Notes under the pieces: generated by a model
What the model saw: only the letters and a program-made list of their open reading frames with translations
What the model was told of the DNA's origin: nothing
Databases searched by the model: none
Position numbers and translations under genes: made by a program
Source of the DNA: Comamonas sp. SCN 67-35
Lineage (GTDB): Bacteria > Pseudomonadota > Gammaproteobacteria > Burkholderiales > Burkholderiaceae_C
Direction: 5' to 3'
Assembly (NCBI GenBank): GCA_001725255.1
Contig: MEFV01000016.1
Coordinates: 1 to 64,000 of the forward strand
DNA length: 64,000 bases
In this document: positions 48,977 through 57,211 of the stretch, one piece after another
How positions within the stretch are numbered: the first letter of the stretch is position 1
How the letters are laid out: each line of letters begins with the position of its first letter

Positions 48977-50047
48977 ATGACCGACGTCAGCACCGTGCCC
49001 ACCGAATCCATTCGCCTCACCAGCCTCTCGCACGGTGGCGGCTGCGGCTGCAAGATCGCGCCCGGGGTGCTGCAGGAAATCCTCAAGACGAGTGCGTCTG
49101 GCTTCGTGCCCCCCGAGCTGCTGGTGGGCAATGAGACCGCGGACGACGCGGCAGTCTACCGCCTGAACGACGAGCAGGCGCTGGTGGCCACCACCGATTT
49201 CTTCATGCCCATCGTCGATGACCCGTTCGACTTCGGCCGCATCGCCGCCGCCAACGCGATCAGCGACGTGTACGCCATGGGCGGCAAGCCCGTCATGGCG
49301 CTGGCGTTGCTGGCGATGCCGGTGAAAAAGCTGTCGCTGCAGACCATAGGCCAGATCGTGCGTGGCGGCGAGGCGGTGTGCCGCGAGGCGGGCATTCCGA
49401 TCGCGGGCGGGCACACCATCGATTCGGTGGAGCCGATCTACGGCCTCGTCGTCATGGGGCTGGTGCACCCCGCCCGCGTCAAGCGCAATGCGAGCGCGCA
49501 GGCGGGCGATGTGCTGATTCTGGGCAAGCGTCTGGGCGTGGGCGTGCTCTCGGCGGCGCTCAAGAAAGATGCGCTCGACGCGCGAGGCTATGGCGAACTG
49601 GTCGCCAGCACCACGCAGCTCAACACCCCGGGCGTGCCGCTGGCCGAGATGGCGCAGGTGCATGCCTTGACCGACGTCACCGGCTTCGGCCTGGCGGGCC
49701 ACACACTGGAGCTGGCCCGGGCCTCGGGCCTGGAGGCCGTGGTGCACTACGGCGCGCTGCCCCTGCTGCCCGAGGTGTCACGCCTGGCGGCGGCTGGCTT
49801 CGTCACCGGCGCATCGGGGCGCAACTGGGCGGCATACGGCGCCGAGGTGCGGCTGGATGCGGCGCTGCCCGAGGTGGCGCGTGACCTCGTGGCCGATCCG
49901 CAGACCTCGGGCGGCCTGCTGGTGAGCTGCGCGCCCGAGGCGGTGCCTGCGGTGCTGGAGGTCTTTCGCGCGCAGGGCTTCGATCACGCGGCGGTGATCG
50001 GACGGATGCAGGCGGCCGCCGTACCTGGGCTGACGGTATTGCCCTGA
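48977..50047 (+). CDS. selD: Selenophosphate synthetase
   Basis: ATP-dependent enzyme (356 aa) making selenophosphate, the selenium donor for selenocysteine and 2-selenouridine in tRNA. The catalytic motif is SHGGGCGCK with Cys23 (Cys form, not selenocysteine) and the following Lys. [44 protein letters not shown] metal and ATP-binding segments (about 66-98) and [15 protein letters not shown] are also clear. ATG 48977 is chosen over 48956. No selA, selB or 2-selenouridine synthase gene is adjacent, so the user of its product lies elsewhere in the genome. Confidence 0.93.
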   Translation: MTDVSTVPTESIRLTSLSHGGGCGCKIAPGVLQEILKTSASGFVPPELLVGNETADDAAVYRLNDEQALVATTDFFMPIVDDPFDFGRIAAANAISDVYAMGGKPVMALALLAMPVKKLSLQTIGQIVRGGEAVCREAGIPIAGGHTIDSVEPIYGLVVMGLVHPARVKRNASAQAGDVLILGKRLGVGVLSAALKKDALDARGYGELVASTTQLNTPGVPLAEMAQVHALTDVTGFGLAGHTLELARASGLEAVVHYGALPLLPEVSRLAAAGFVTGASGRNWAAYGAEVRLDAALPEVARDLVADPQTSGGLLVSCAPEAVPAVLEVFRAQGFDHAAVIGRMQAAAVPGLTVLP

Positions 50048-50098
50048 CGCCTGCCGCAGCGTGTGCGCGCCGACGGCTTACGGCTGACCCCTTGCCAT

Positions 50099-50686
50099 TT
50101 ACTGCTTGAACGCCTCGATGGTCGCGCCGATGCGCACCGACTTCGGCATGCCCACCTTCACGAGGTAGTCCATGCCCCATAGCGTGCGGTCGATCACGGC
50201 CTCGAAGTCGCCGCCGCAGGCCTCGGTCTTGGCGCGCTGGTTGGGGTAGCAGCGAAACTGCAGCGCCTTCAGCGTGACCGGGTGCGTCTGGCCGAGCAGC
50301 GTGAGCTGGCCGGGCACCTCGACCAGGCGCTCGCCGTCGAACACCAGGCGGTTGGAGACAAAGCGCATGGTCGGGTGCCTGGCCGTGTCAAACAGGTCGG
50401 CCGTGCGCAGGTGCTCGTCAAAACCCTTGGAGCCGCTGTAGACGCTGGCGGTCTGCACGACGATGTCGATCGCGCCGGCCCCGGCCTCCTTGTCGAAGCG
50501 CACGCTGCCCGATACCTCGCCGAAGCGCGCGCGGTTGATCGAGGCGCCGTTGTGGTCGATGGCGAAGGTGGCGTAGGTGTGATCCAGATCGATCTTGTAA
50601 TCGGCCGGCGCGGCATGGGCAGCCAACGAACCCATCGCCCATGCGGCAGAGGCGAGGATCAGGGAAAGCAGGCGAGCTTGCATCAT
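50099..50686 (-). CDS. YceI-family periplasmic protein
   Basis: Exported lipocalin-like protein (195 aa) of the YceI family, which binds polyprenyl-type lipids. A Sec signal peptide (about 1-25, ending AHAAPAD) is followed by the typical opening YKIDLDHTYATFAIDHNG and SINRARFGEVSGSVRFD, then GSKGFDEHLRTADLFDTARHP and GMDYLVKVGMPKSVRIGATIEA at the C-terminus. Two Met codons are adjacent at the start. The C-terminal Cys pair (RCYPN, EACGGDF) may form a disulfide. The function in cells is not well known. It converges on selD, with 51 bp between the stops. Confidence 0.87.
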   Translation of the reverse strand: MMQARLLSLILASAAWAMGSLAAHAAPADYKIDLDHTYATFAIDHNGASINRARFGEVSGSVRFDKEAGAGAIDIVVQTASVYSGSKGFDEHLRTADLFDTARHPTMRFVSNRLVFDGERLVEVPGQLTLLGQTHPVTLKALQFRCYPNQRAKTEACGGDFEAVIDRTLWGMDYLVKVGMPKSVRIGATIEAFKQ

Positions 50687-50859
50687 GAAGGTCTTTCTGG
50701 AGCTGGGTTGCGGGAAAGTCAGCGGTATCGATGCCCTGAGGGCACGGGTGCGATCGGGATTGACCCCGATTGTTTCGTGGAATTCCTACCGTACCTGACC
50801 CCCAGCGTCAGACCTTGCGCAAGATCAATACCGAGGATGCGCGGCCCCGCGGACAGCGC
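50687..50859. other. Gap between yceI and hmgA
   Basis: No gene seen. ATCGGG (50753-50758) and CCCGAT (50765-50770) can form a hairpin about 90 bp downstream of the hmgA stop (minus strand), a possible but weak terminator without a T-run. Confidence 0.35.
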
Positions 50860-52149
50860 TCAGCGCCTGGCCGGATCGAAGTGTTTGGTGATCCCCATCC
50901 AGCACTCGTGGTACTGGCGCTGGCGTTGCGGCGATTCGAGCGCGAAGCGCGTGGTCTGGATCATCACCGGCGTCTCGAACATGATGGCCATCGTGTCCTT
51001 GACGTAATCGGGCTGGCTGGTGTCGCGCGTGCTGGCCTTCTCGAAGGTGCCCGCGTCCGGCCCGTGGCCGATCATGGGGTTGTGCAGCGACGCGCCGCCG
51101 GGCAGAAAGCCCTCGGCCTTGGCGTCGTACACGCCGTGCACCAGACCCATGAATTCGCCCGCGATGTTGCGGTGAAACCAGGGCGGGCGGAAGGTGTCCT
51201 GCATCGCGAGCACGCGCGGCGCGAACACGGCGAAATCCAGCGTATCGACGCCCGGCGTGCTGCTCGGCGCATGCAGCACGAGGTTGATCGACGGGTCCGG
51301 GTGGTCGTAGCTGATCGAGCCCATCACGTTGAATTGGCGCAGGTCGTACTTGTAGGGCGCGCCGCTGCCGTGCCAGGCGACCACGTCGAGCGGTGAATGG
51401 CCGATCGGTGCCTTCCACAGACGCCCCTGGAACTTGGCCACCATCTCGAAGTGGCCCTCCGCGTCTTCATACGCCGCCACGGGCGTAAGGAAGTCGCGCG
51501 GGTGCGCGAGGCCGTTGGAGCCCATCACGCCCAGATCGGGCAGGCGCAGGTGCGCGCCGTAGTTTTCGCAGACATAGCCGCGCGCCGCGCCTTCGGGCAG
51601 CGCCACGCGAAAGCGCACGCCGCGCGGGATCACGGCGATTTCCTGCGGCTCGACGTCGAGCACGCCGAACTCGGTGGCGATGTGCAGGCGTCCGTGCTGC
51701 GGCACGATCAGCAGCTCGCCGTCGGCATCGTGAAAGTAGCGTGTGGTCATCGACTGGTTGGCGGTATAGATGTGCACCGCGGAGCCGGTGTTGCCGCCCA
51801 TGGTGGTCATGCCGTCGATGAAGTCCACCTGGGCCGCAGGGCCAGGCAGAGGCAGCGGGTCCCAGCGCAGCGGGTTGGGCGGCGTGGGCACCTCGTCGAA
51901 GTGGCTGAGCCAGCGCGGCGCGATGTCGCAGAGCTCGTACGGCTCCTGCACCGCCGCCGGGCGGATGCGGTAGAGCCACGAGCGCCGGTTGGCGTGGCGC
52001 GGCGCGGTGAAGGCCGTGCCCGAAAGCTGCTCGGCATAAAGCCCGTAGGCGGCCTTCTGCGGCGAGTTGCCGCGCCTGGGCAAGGCTCCGGGGAGGGCTT
52101 CGGTCGAAAACTCGTTGCCGAAGCCGGACATGTAACGCAGTTCATCCAT
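50860..52149 (-). CDS. hmgA: Homogentisate 1,2-dioxygenase
   Basis: Fe(II) ring-cleavage enzyme (429 aa; usual length) that opens homogentisate to maleylacetoacetate in tyrosine and phenylalanine breakdown. Family segments: [20 protein letters not shown] near the N-terminus, and in the cupin domain [15 protein letters not shown] (iron-binding His and Glu, about 330-344) and [19 protein letters not shown] (second His region, about 363-381). The ATG at 52149 has AGGAG upstream; a start at 52170 is less likely. The usual partner fumarylacetoacetase gene is not adjacent. A hairpin lies upstream in the 170-bp gap before osmC. Confidence 0.93.
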   Translation of the reverse strand: MDELRYMSGFGNEFSTEALPGALPRRGNSPQKAAYGLYAEQLSGTAFTAPRHANRRSWLYRIRPAAVQEPYELCDIAPRWLSHFDEVPTPPNPLRWDPLPLPGPAAQVDFIDGMTTMGGNTGSAVHIYTANQSMTTRYFHDADGELLIVPQHGRLHIATEFGVLDVEPQEIAVIPRGVRFRVALPEGAARGYVCENYGAHLRLPDLGVMGSNGLAHPRDFLTPVAAYEDAEGHFEMVAKFQGRLWKAPIGHSPLDVVAWHGSGAPYKYDLRQFNVMGSISYDHPDPSINLVLHAPSSTPGVDTLDFAVFAPRVLAMQDTFRPPWFHRNIAGEFMGLVHGVYDAKAEGFLPGGASLHNPMIGHGPDAGTFEKASTRDTSQPDYVKDTMAIMFETPVMIQTTRFALESPQRQRQYHECWMGITKHFDPARR

Positions 52150-52182
52150 GGTGGGCTCCTGTCGATCCATGGATGGAAGGTT

Positions 52183-52199
52183 AACCTCTCGGGGAGGTT
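52183..52199 (-). terminator. Hairpin between osmC and hmgA
   Basis: AACCTC (52183-52188) pairs with GAGGTT (52194-52199) around TCGGG, about 120 bp downstream of the osmC stop and 34 bp upstream of the hmgA start. On the minus strand no T-run follows. It may be a weak terminator for osmC or an operator in the hmgA promoter. Confidence 0.35.
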
Positions 52200-52319
52200 T
52201 GCGTGCGGCCTGTGCCGGACATGGGAGCGTGCGTCAAACGCTCAAGGACGCCGCCAAGCACTGCCCCGGCCCAGACCCGGGTATTGGCTGTGTTCGTTCG
52301 AGGGGGTGTCCTTCCTGTC

Positions 52320-52727
52320 TCAATCGGCCACCTTTCGCACCAGCACGCCACTGAGCTCGGTGCCGGGTGATACCGTGTTGAATACGGTGCCGTATTTCTT
52401 CACGTTTTCGTGGAGCAGCCTGAGGCGCTGGTCGGATTCATCCGTGTCCACAATGATCTCGTAACGGACGGATTCCAGGCGTGGTGGTACATCCTGGCGG
52501 ACGCCGTCGACTTTGACTTCCACACCGCGCAGCTGAAATTTCAGAATGGGTGTGACGCGCTCGATACCCTTGACCATGCATGCAGTGAGCGCGGCCAGCA
52601 AAAGCTCTGCCGGGTTGAACGCGTCGGGGTTGCCCGCTGGGTCGGTGTCCAGCGCGATCCTGGCGTTCTTGCAGCGAGCGACGCTGTGATGGCCATCGAC
52701 CCGCTCCGTCACGACGTGAAAGCGCAT
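52320..52727 (-). CDS. OsmC-family peroxiredoxin-like protein
   Basis: OsmC/Ohr-fold protein (135 aa from ATG 52727; 144 if ATG 52754 is used). PDAFNPAELLLAALTACMVKGIERV (about 34-58) contains the conserved Cys of the OsmC active site; a second Cys at ARCKNAR (near 19) is not in the usual position, so the classical Cys pair is not certain. The C-terminal half fits the dimer fold (YEIIVDTDESDQRLRLLHENVKKYGTVFNT). The shorter start has AGGA seven bases upstream. Reduction of organic peroxides is typical of the family. It is the gene upstream of hmgA on the same strand. Confidence 0.82.
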   Translation of the reverse strand: MRFHVVTERVDGHHSVARCKNARIALDTDPAGNPDAFNPAELLLAALTACMVKGIERVTPILKFQLRGVEVKVDGVRQDVPPRLESVRYEIIVDTDESDQRLRLLHENVKKYGTVFNTVSPGTELSGVLVRKVAD

Positions 52728-53021
52728 CTTCTGTCCTGTGCCTGGAGTTTCCATGCTGATGCTTCAGAGAAATTTGATGAATTCGACGGTCCTGCCGACA
52801 CCGATTGTCAGCCAATACGCCCCGCAGGCACCAGCAGAAGCGCGAAAGCGCTGCGTCCGGGCCGCCAGGGGTTTCACCGGACAAAGCGACGGGCCATGGG
52901 TCGGCGGGTATCGGTGGCAACGAAGATCAATACGCCTTGTCAGCGACCCGCTTCTTGCAATGGTCGGTTGGGGCGATGGCTGGCCCTGACCCCAGCTAAA
53001 CTCGCCTGAGTTGGGGGCACG

Positions 53022-54008
53022 ATGCAACAGTATTTGGACCTGGTTCGTCAGATTTTTGAGCAGGGGAGTTGGCAAAACAACCGCACGGGTGTTCGCACCC
53101 TCAGCGTTCCTGGCGCGATGCTCCGCTTCGACCTGCAGGCAGGTTTTCCAGCCATCACGACGAAGAAGCTGGCGTTCAAATCCGTCATGGGGGAACTGGT
53201 CGGCTTCCTGCGTGCATCGCGCAGCGCTGCTGATTTCCGCGCGCTGGGGTGCAAGGTGTGGGACCAGAACGCCAATGAGAATGCTCAGTGGCTGGCCAAC
53301 CCCTATCGCCTGCGCGAGGATGACTTGGGATCGGTGTATGGCGTCCAGTGGCGCCAGTGGCCCGCGTACAAGATCATCGACCCGATTCAGCCCCAGGGCG
53401 AGGCGCAAATTGCGGATGCTCTGGGCCGTGGCTTCCAACAAATTGGCGTTCTCGATGGGGCGGATGGCAAGCCCTCCGGCGTGCTGCTGTACAAGGCCGT
53501 GGACCAGCTGCGGCAATGCCTGGACACCATCATCGAGGACCCTGGCAGCCGTCGCATTCTCTTTCACGGATGGAACTGGGCGCAGCTTGATGAAATGGCG
53601 CTCCCTCCCTGCCACCTGCTGTACCAGTTCCTGGTCAGCAAGGAGAAGAAGGAAATCTCGCTGTGCCTGTACATCCGGTCCAACGATGTCGGGCTTGGCA
53701 CGGTGTTCAACGCTGCCGAGGGCGCGGCACTGCTGCACCTGGTGGGGCGCCTGACCGGTTACACGCCTCGCTGGTTCACGTATTTCATCGGGGATGCTCA
53801 CATTTACGAAAATCATGTGGACATGCTCAAGGAGCAGCTCACACGCGAGCCTTATCCATTGCCGAAGCTTGTCCTGTCTGACCGCATACCCGACTACGCC
53901 GCCACGGGCAGGTACGAGCCTGGGTGGTTGGAGAAGGTTGAGCCTTCCGACTTCTGGCTTGAGGGCTACCGGCACCATCCGCACATCTCTGCGCCGATGG
54001 CGGTTTGA
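53022..54008 (+). CDS. thyA: Thymidylate synthase
   Basis: Enzyme (328 aa) that methylates dUMP to dTMP with methylenetetrahydrofolate. [19 protein letters not shown] (phosphate-binding Arg near 22) opens the protein, [12 protein letters not shown] is the first conserved core, and the catalytic Cys lies in [11 protein letters not shown] (about 194-204), with [22 protein letters not shown] following in place of the usual DxxLGLPFNIA form. There is an extra stretch of about 50 residues (about 123-172, [18 protein letters not shown]...) compared with the short E. coli enzyme, and the YxHDP-like end is altered. The start ATG has GGGGG upstream. It is an orphan: folA/dfrA is not adjacent. Confidence 0.85.
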   Translation: MQQYLDLVRQIFEQGSWQNNRTGVRTLSVPGAMLRFDLQAGFPAITTKKLAFKSVMGELVGFLRASRSAADFRALGCKVWDQNANENAQWLANPYRLREDDLGSVYGVQWRQWPAYKIIDPIQPQGEAQIADALGRGFQQIGVLDGADGKPSGVLLYKAVDQLRQCLDTIIEDPGSRRILFHGWNWAQLDEMALPPCHLLYQFLVSKEKKEISLCLYIRSNDVGLGTVFNAAEGAALLHLVGRLTGYTPRWFTYFIGDAHIYENHVDMLKEQLTREPYPLPKLVLSDRIPDYAATGRYEPGWLEKVEPSDFWLEGYRHHPHISAPMAV

Positions 54009-54034
54009 CCCGGGCCGCGAACGGGGCGAGAGGT

Positions 54035-54095
54035 TATTTTTATATCAAATCAGGCTCTAGCGCTTATCTGACAGGCGCGAGCAGCTACGGTTTGG
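54035..54095. repeat. Degenerate Comamonadaceae-type repeat after thyA
   Basis: ATATCAAATCAGGCTCTAGC...TTATCTGACAGGCGCGAGCAGCTACGG. GCGCGAGCAGCT (54075-54086) is identical to the 12-mer inside mutS at 58625-58636. The element overlaps the last codons and TAG stop of the following flavoprotein gene, so it supplies that gene's 3' end. Confidence 0.6.
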
Positions 54096-55512
54096 AGAGT
54101 ACGCATCCAGGATTCATCAGGCCCTGTGGATCGATCGCCTGTTTGATCGCGCGCATCATTGCCAGCGCAACGGGCGGCTCGTAGCGCTCGAGCTCGTGCA
54201 CCTTGAGCTGACCCACGCCATGCTCGGCCGAGAACGAGCCGTCGAACCGAGCCACCGCGTCGTAGACGAGCTGGTTCACGCGCGCCTCCTGCTCGCACAA
54301 AAAGGTTTTGCCATTGTCGCCCTCAGGCGCCTGCACGTTGTAGTGCAGGTTGCCGTCGCCCAGGTGACCGAAGTTCACCAGCCGCACGCCGGGGATTTCG
54401 CGCTGCAGCAGCGCATCGGCGTGCTCGACGAAGGCCGGGATGCGCGAGGCAGCGATCGAGATGTCGTGCTTGATGTTCAGGCCCTCTTCGGCCTGCGCCA
54501 GCGGGATGCTCTCGCGGATGTGCCAGAGCTCGTGCGCCTGTGCCAGGCTTTCGGCCACCACGGCGTCCAGCACGCAGCCGTCTTCCAGCGCCACCTCCAG
54601 CAGATGCTCGAAGCGCGCGCGCGCATGCGCCTCGCTTTCGCTGTCGGCGTTTTCCAGCAGCACGCAGTAGGGCGCATCCGTCATGCCGGCGAACGGCACG
54701 CGCAGCTGCGGCATGTGCCGCACCACGAGCGACAGCGCGAACTGCCCCATGACCTCGAAACCTGTGAGCGAGGCGCCCAGGTTCTGGTGCGCCAGGCCCA
54801 GCAGGCGCACGGCTGCTTCCATGGAGGGCACGGCGGCCCAGGCCGTGAGGTCGGCCACGGGTTTGGGAAAGAGCTTCATCGTTGCGGCAGTGATCACGCC
54901 GAGCGTGCCCTCGCTGCCGATGAAGAGGTGGCGCAGGTCGTAGCCGGTGTTGTCCTTGCGCAGGCCGGAAAGGCCGTTCCAGACTTCGCCCTGCGGCGTG
55001 ACCACTTCGAGGCCCAAGCACAGCTCGCGCGTGTTGCCGTAGCGCACCACCTGCGTGCCGCCGGCGTTGGTGCCCAGGTTGCCGCCCAGGGTGCACGAGC
55101 CCTCGGCCGCGAGCGAGAGGGGGAACAACAGCCCTTCCTTGTCGGCATATTCCTGCAGCGCCTGCAGGATGCAGCCCGCTTCCACCGTCACCGTGAGGTT
55201 GTCGCGGTCGATAGCGCGGATGCGGTTCATGCGCGCCAGGCTCAGGATGATCTGCGTGCCGCTGTCGTCCGGCGTAGCGCCCACTGAAAGGCCGGTGTTG
55301 CCGCCCTGCGGGATGATGGCCGTGCTAGTGGCAGCGCAGGCGCGCACCACGGCGGCGACTTCCTGCGTGTTGGCCGGGCGCACCACGGCCAGTGCCTTGC
55401 CCTTGCGGCGGCGGCGCCAATCCTGCTCCCAGGCAGTGAGGTCGCCTTCGGTGAGTACGTGGTCGCCGCCAACGATGGCGCGCAATTCGTCAAGGAGTGG
55501 GCTGGGGGTCAT
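54085..55512 (-). CDS. FAD-linked oxidase, glycolate oxidase GlcD / D-lactate dehydrogenase type
   Basis: Flavoprotein of the VAO/PCMH family (475 aa) oxidising a D-2-hydroxy acid such as D-lactate, glycolate or D-2-hydroxyglutarate. The PCMH FAD-binding domain is clear: VVRPANTQEVAAVVRAC, IIPQGGNTGLSVGATPD (about 66-82), SLAAEGSCTLGGNLGTNAGGTQVVRYG-type region (about 136-162) and LRKDNTGYDLRHLFIGSEGTLG (about 184-205). The C-terminal domain has VNFGHLGDGNLHYNVQAP and FSAEHGVGQLK, the catalytic His region of FAD-linked oxidases. The gene overlaps the upstream DUF2069 gene by 23 bp. No iron-sulfur subunit gene is adjacent, which favours a single-subunit enzyme (FAD-linked D-2-hydroxyglutarate/D-lactate type). 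Confidence 0.88.
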   Translation of the reverse strand: MTPSPLLDELRAIVGGDHVLTEGDLTAWEQDWRRRRKGKALAVVRPANTQEVAAVVRACAATSTAIIPQGGNTGLSVGATPDDSGTQIILSLARMNRIRAIDRDNLTVTVEAGCILQALQEYADKEGLLFPLSLAAEGSCTLGGNLGTNAGGTQVVRYGNTRELCLGLEVVTPQGEVWNGLSGLRKDNTGYDLRHLFIGSEGTLGVITAATMKLFPKPVADLTAWAAVPSMEAAVRLLGLAHQNLGASLTGFEVMGQFALSLVVRHMPQLRVPFAGMTDAPYCVLLENADSESEAHARARFEHLLEVALEDGCVLDAVVAESLAQAHELWHIRESIPLAQAEEGLNIKHDISIAASRIPAFVEHADALLQREIPGVRLVNFGHLGDGNLHYNVQAPEGDNGKTFLCEQEARVNQLVYDAVARFDGSFSAEHGVGQLKVHELERYEPPVALAMMRAIKQAIDPQGLMNPGCVLSKP

Positions 55513-55915
55513 GACTGGTTTCATCAACAAGATGCGCCGCGCGCTGGCGCAGGCGGATATGCATCACGCAGGCCGCGAAGAGCAGCAGGCTGAGCAGGAT
55601 TTCGATCAGCGCCAGCCACCGTATGGGGGGCGGGTCGCTCCAGGCGCGCACCACGCCCTCGGTGAAGTACAGCCACACCAGCAGGCTGACCCAGCGGTAG
55701 GTGTACATGCGGCGCTTGAGCAGGCCCGCCAGCGGCAGCGCCAGCGGCAGCGCCTTGAGCGCGATCCATGAGCCGCCCGGGCGCAGCGGCGCCAGCCACA
55801 GTTCCCACGCCAGGCACAGCAGCATCAGCGCCATCAGGCTGGCCACGGCCAGGCGCTGGCTCAGCACCACCGGAGGAGGGGGCTGTACGGCGGAGGAAGG
55901 GGCGGCGGTCGGCAT
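55490..55915 (-). CDS. DUF2069-family membrane protein
   Basis: Small inner-membrane protein (141 aa) of the DUF2069 type, function unknown. Four hydrophobic segments (about 25-43, 50-66, 73-88 and 98-118) are visible, with the family-typical LKALPLALPLAGLLKRRMYTYRWVSLLVWLYFTEGVVRAWSD around residues 53-94. The N-terminal 20 residues are Pro/Val-rich and disordered. The start ATG at 55915 lies 30 bp from the divergent yihY start. Its 3' end overlaps the flavoprotein gene by 23 bp, so the two are probably coexpressed. Confidence 0.82.
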   Translation of the reverse strand: MPTAAPSSAVQPPPPVVLSQRLAVASLMALMLLCLAWELWLAPLRPGGSWIALKALPLALPLAGLLKRRMYTYRWVSLLVWLYFTEGVVRAWSDPPPIRWLALIEILLSLLLFAACVMHIRLRQRAAHLVDETSHDPQPTP

Positions 55916-55945
55916 GGTCTGGAGAATCTGGGATCATACGAGGTG

Positions 55946-57211
55946 ATGAGAGTCACACGTGCCACCTTGCAACGGGCGTTTCGCCGCTTCGTGAATTTCC
56001 CCTGGCTCGGGGTGGCGCGGCTGCTGGCGGAGCGCTACCGTGAAGACCGGCTGGGGCAGACGGCAGCGAGCCTGACCTTCACCACGCTGCTGGCGCTCGT
56101 GCCCTTCGTGACCGTGGCGCTGGCGATTTTTTCGGCCTTCCCGATCTTCGGCGAGATGCAGGAGGTGCTGCAGCACTGGCTCACGCAGAGCCTGTTCCCC
56201 GAGACGATCTCCAAGCCGGTGCTCGGCTATCTCACGCAGTTCGCCGCCAAGGCCAGTCGCCTTGGGGCCGTGGGCTTCTCGTTTCTCATCGTCACGGCGC
56301 TGGCGCTGATTCTCACGATCGATCGCACGCTCAACACCATCTGGCGCGTGCCGCGGCTGCGCCCGCTGGGCCAGCGCGTGCTGATCTACTGGGCTGCGAC
56401 CACGCTCGGGCCGCTGGTGCTCGCCGGCGGCCTTGTGCTCACAGGTTTGGTGGCGTCGGCCGCGTCGCACAGCCTCAAAGGCACGCTGCCCGGCGGGGTG
56501 CAGTTCGTGTTTGCCACGATCGAATTCATGCTGCTGGCGGGCGGCATGTCCGCGCTCTACCACTACGTGCCGAATACGCCGGTGCGCTGGCGCCATGCGC
56601 TCGCCGGCGGGGTGTTCGTCGCGCTGGGCGTGGCCATCGCCAAGAAGGGGCTGGCGCTGTATCTGGCGTCCGTGCCCACCTATTCGGTGATCTACGGTGC
56701 GTTTGCCACGCTGCCCATCCTGCTGCTGTGGGTGTATCTGGCCTGGCTCATCGTGCTGCTGGGCGCCGTCATCGCGGCCTACTTGCCGCGCCTGCGCCAT
56801 GCGTTGGCCCATGGCAAGGAAAAGCCCCAGGCGCCGTTCGCGCTCGCGGTGCAGGTGCTGCAGCAGTTGCATGCCGCTCGCGGCAACCCGCAGCACGGGC
56901 TGACGGGCGCGCAGCTTGCGCTGGCGCTGCGCGTGGGGCAGCCGCAGCTCGCCGGTCCGCTTCAGGCGCTGCTGCAGCTCGATTGGATCGTTCAGGTCAA
57001 TGAAGTGGCGGCCGGTGCGCGCGATCTTGCCGATGCGCGCTACCTGCTGCTGGCCGAGCCAGCGAGCACGGCCATGCACCCTCTGGTGCAGCGCCTGCTC
57101 ATCGAGCGGGCCCCGCCGCTCGAGCGCTTCTGGGGCCAGACCGGGATGGATGTGCTCATGCTGGCGGACGTGCTGGAGCGCAAGACCCTCAGCGCGGGCT
57201 CAGCGCCTTGA
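55946..57211 (+). CDS. YihY/RNase BN-like inner-membrane protein
   Basis: Polytopic membrane protein (421 aa) of the YihY/UPF0761 family. Despite the old RNase BN label, the function is unknown. Six hydrophobic segments lie within residues 30-280 (for example [85 protein letters not shown] in order, written here only as markers). A soluble C-terminal region (about 285-421) resembles a winged-helix/dimerisation part. ATG 55946 follows GAGG; GTG 55943 is adjacent. Its 3' end overlaps the convergent mutS gene by 23 bp. Confidence 0.87.
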   Translation: MRVTRATLQRAFRRFVNFPWLGVARLLAERYREDRLGQTAASLTFTTLLALVPFVTVALAIFSAFPIFGEMQEVLQHWLTQSLFPETISKPVLGYLTQFAAKASRLGAVGFSFLIVTALALILTIDRTLNTIWRVPRLRPLGQRVLIYWAATTLGPLVLAGGLVLTGLVASAASHSLKGTLPGGVQFVFATIEFMLLAGGMSALYHYVPNTPVRWRHALAGGVFVALGVAIAKKGLALYLASVPTYSVIYGAFATLPILLLWVYLAWLIVLLGAVIAAYLPRLRHALAHGKEKPQAPFALAVQVLQQLHAARGNPQHGLTGAQLALALRVGQPQLAGPLQALLQLDWIVQVNEVAAGARDLADARYLLLAEPASTAMHPLVQRLLIERAPPLERFWGQTGMDVLMLADVLERKTLSAGSAP

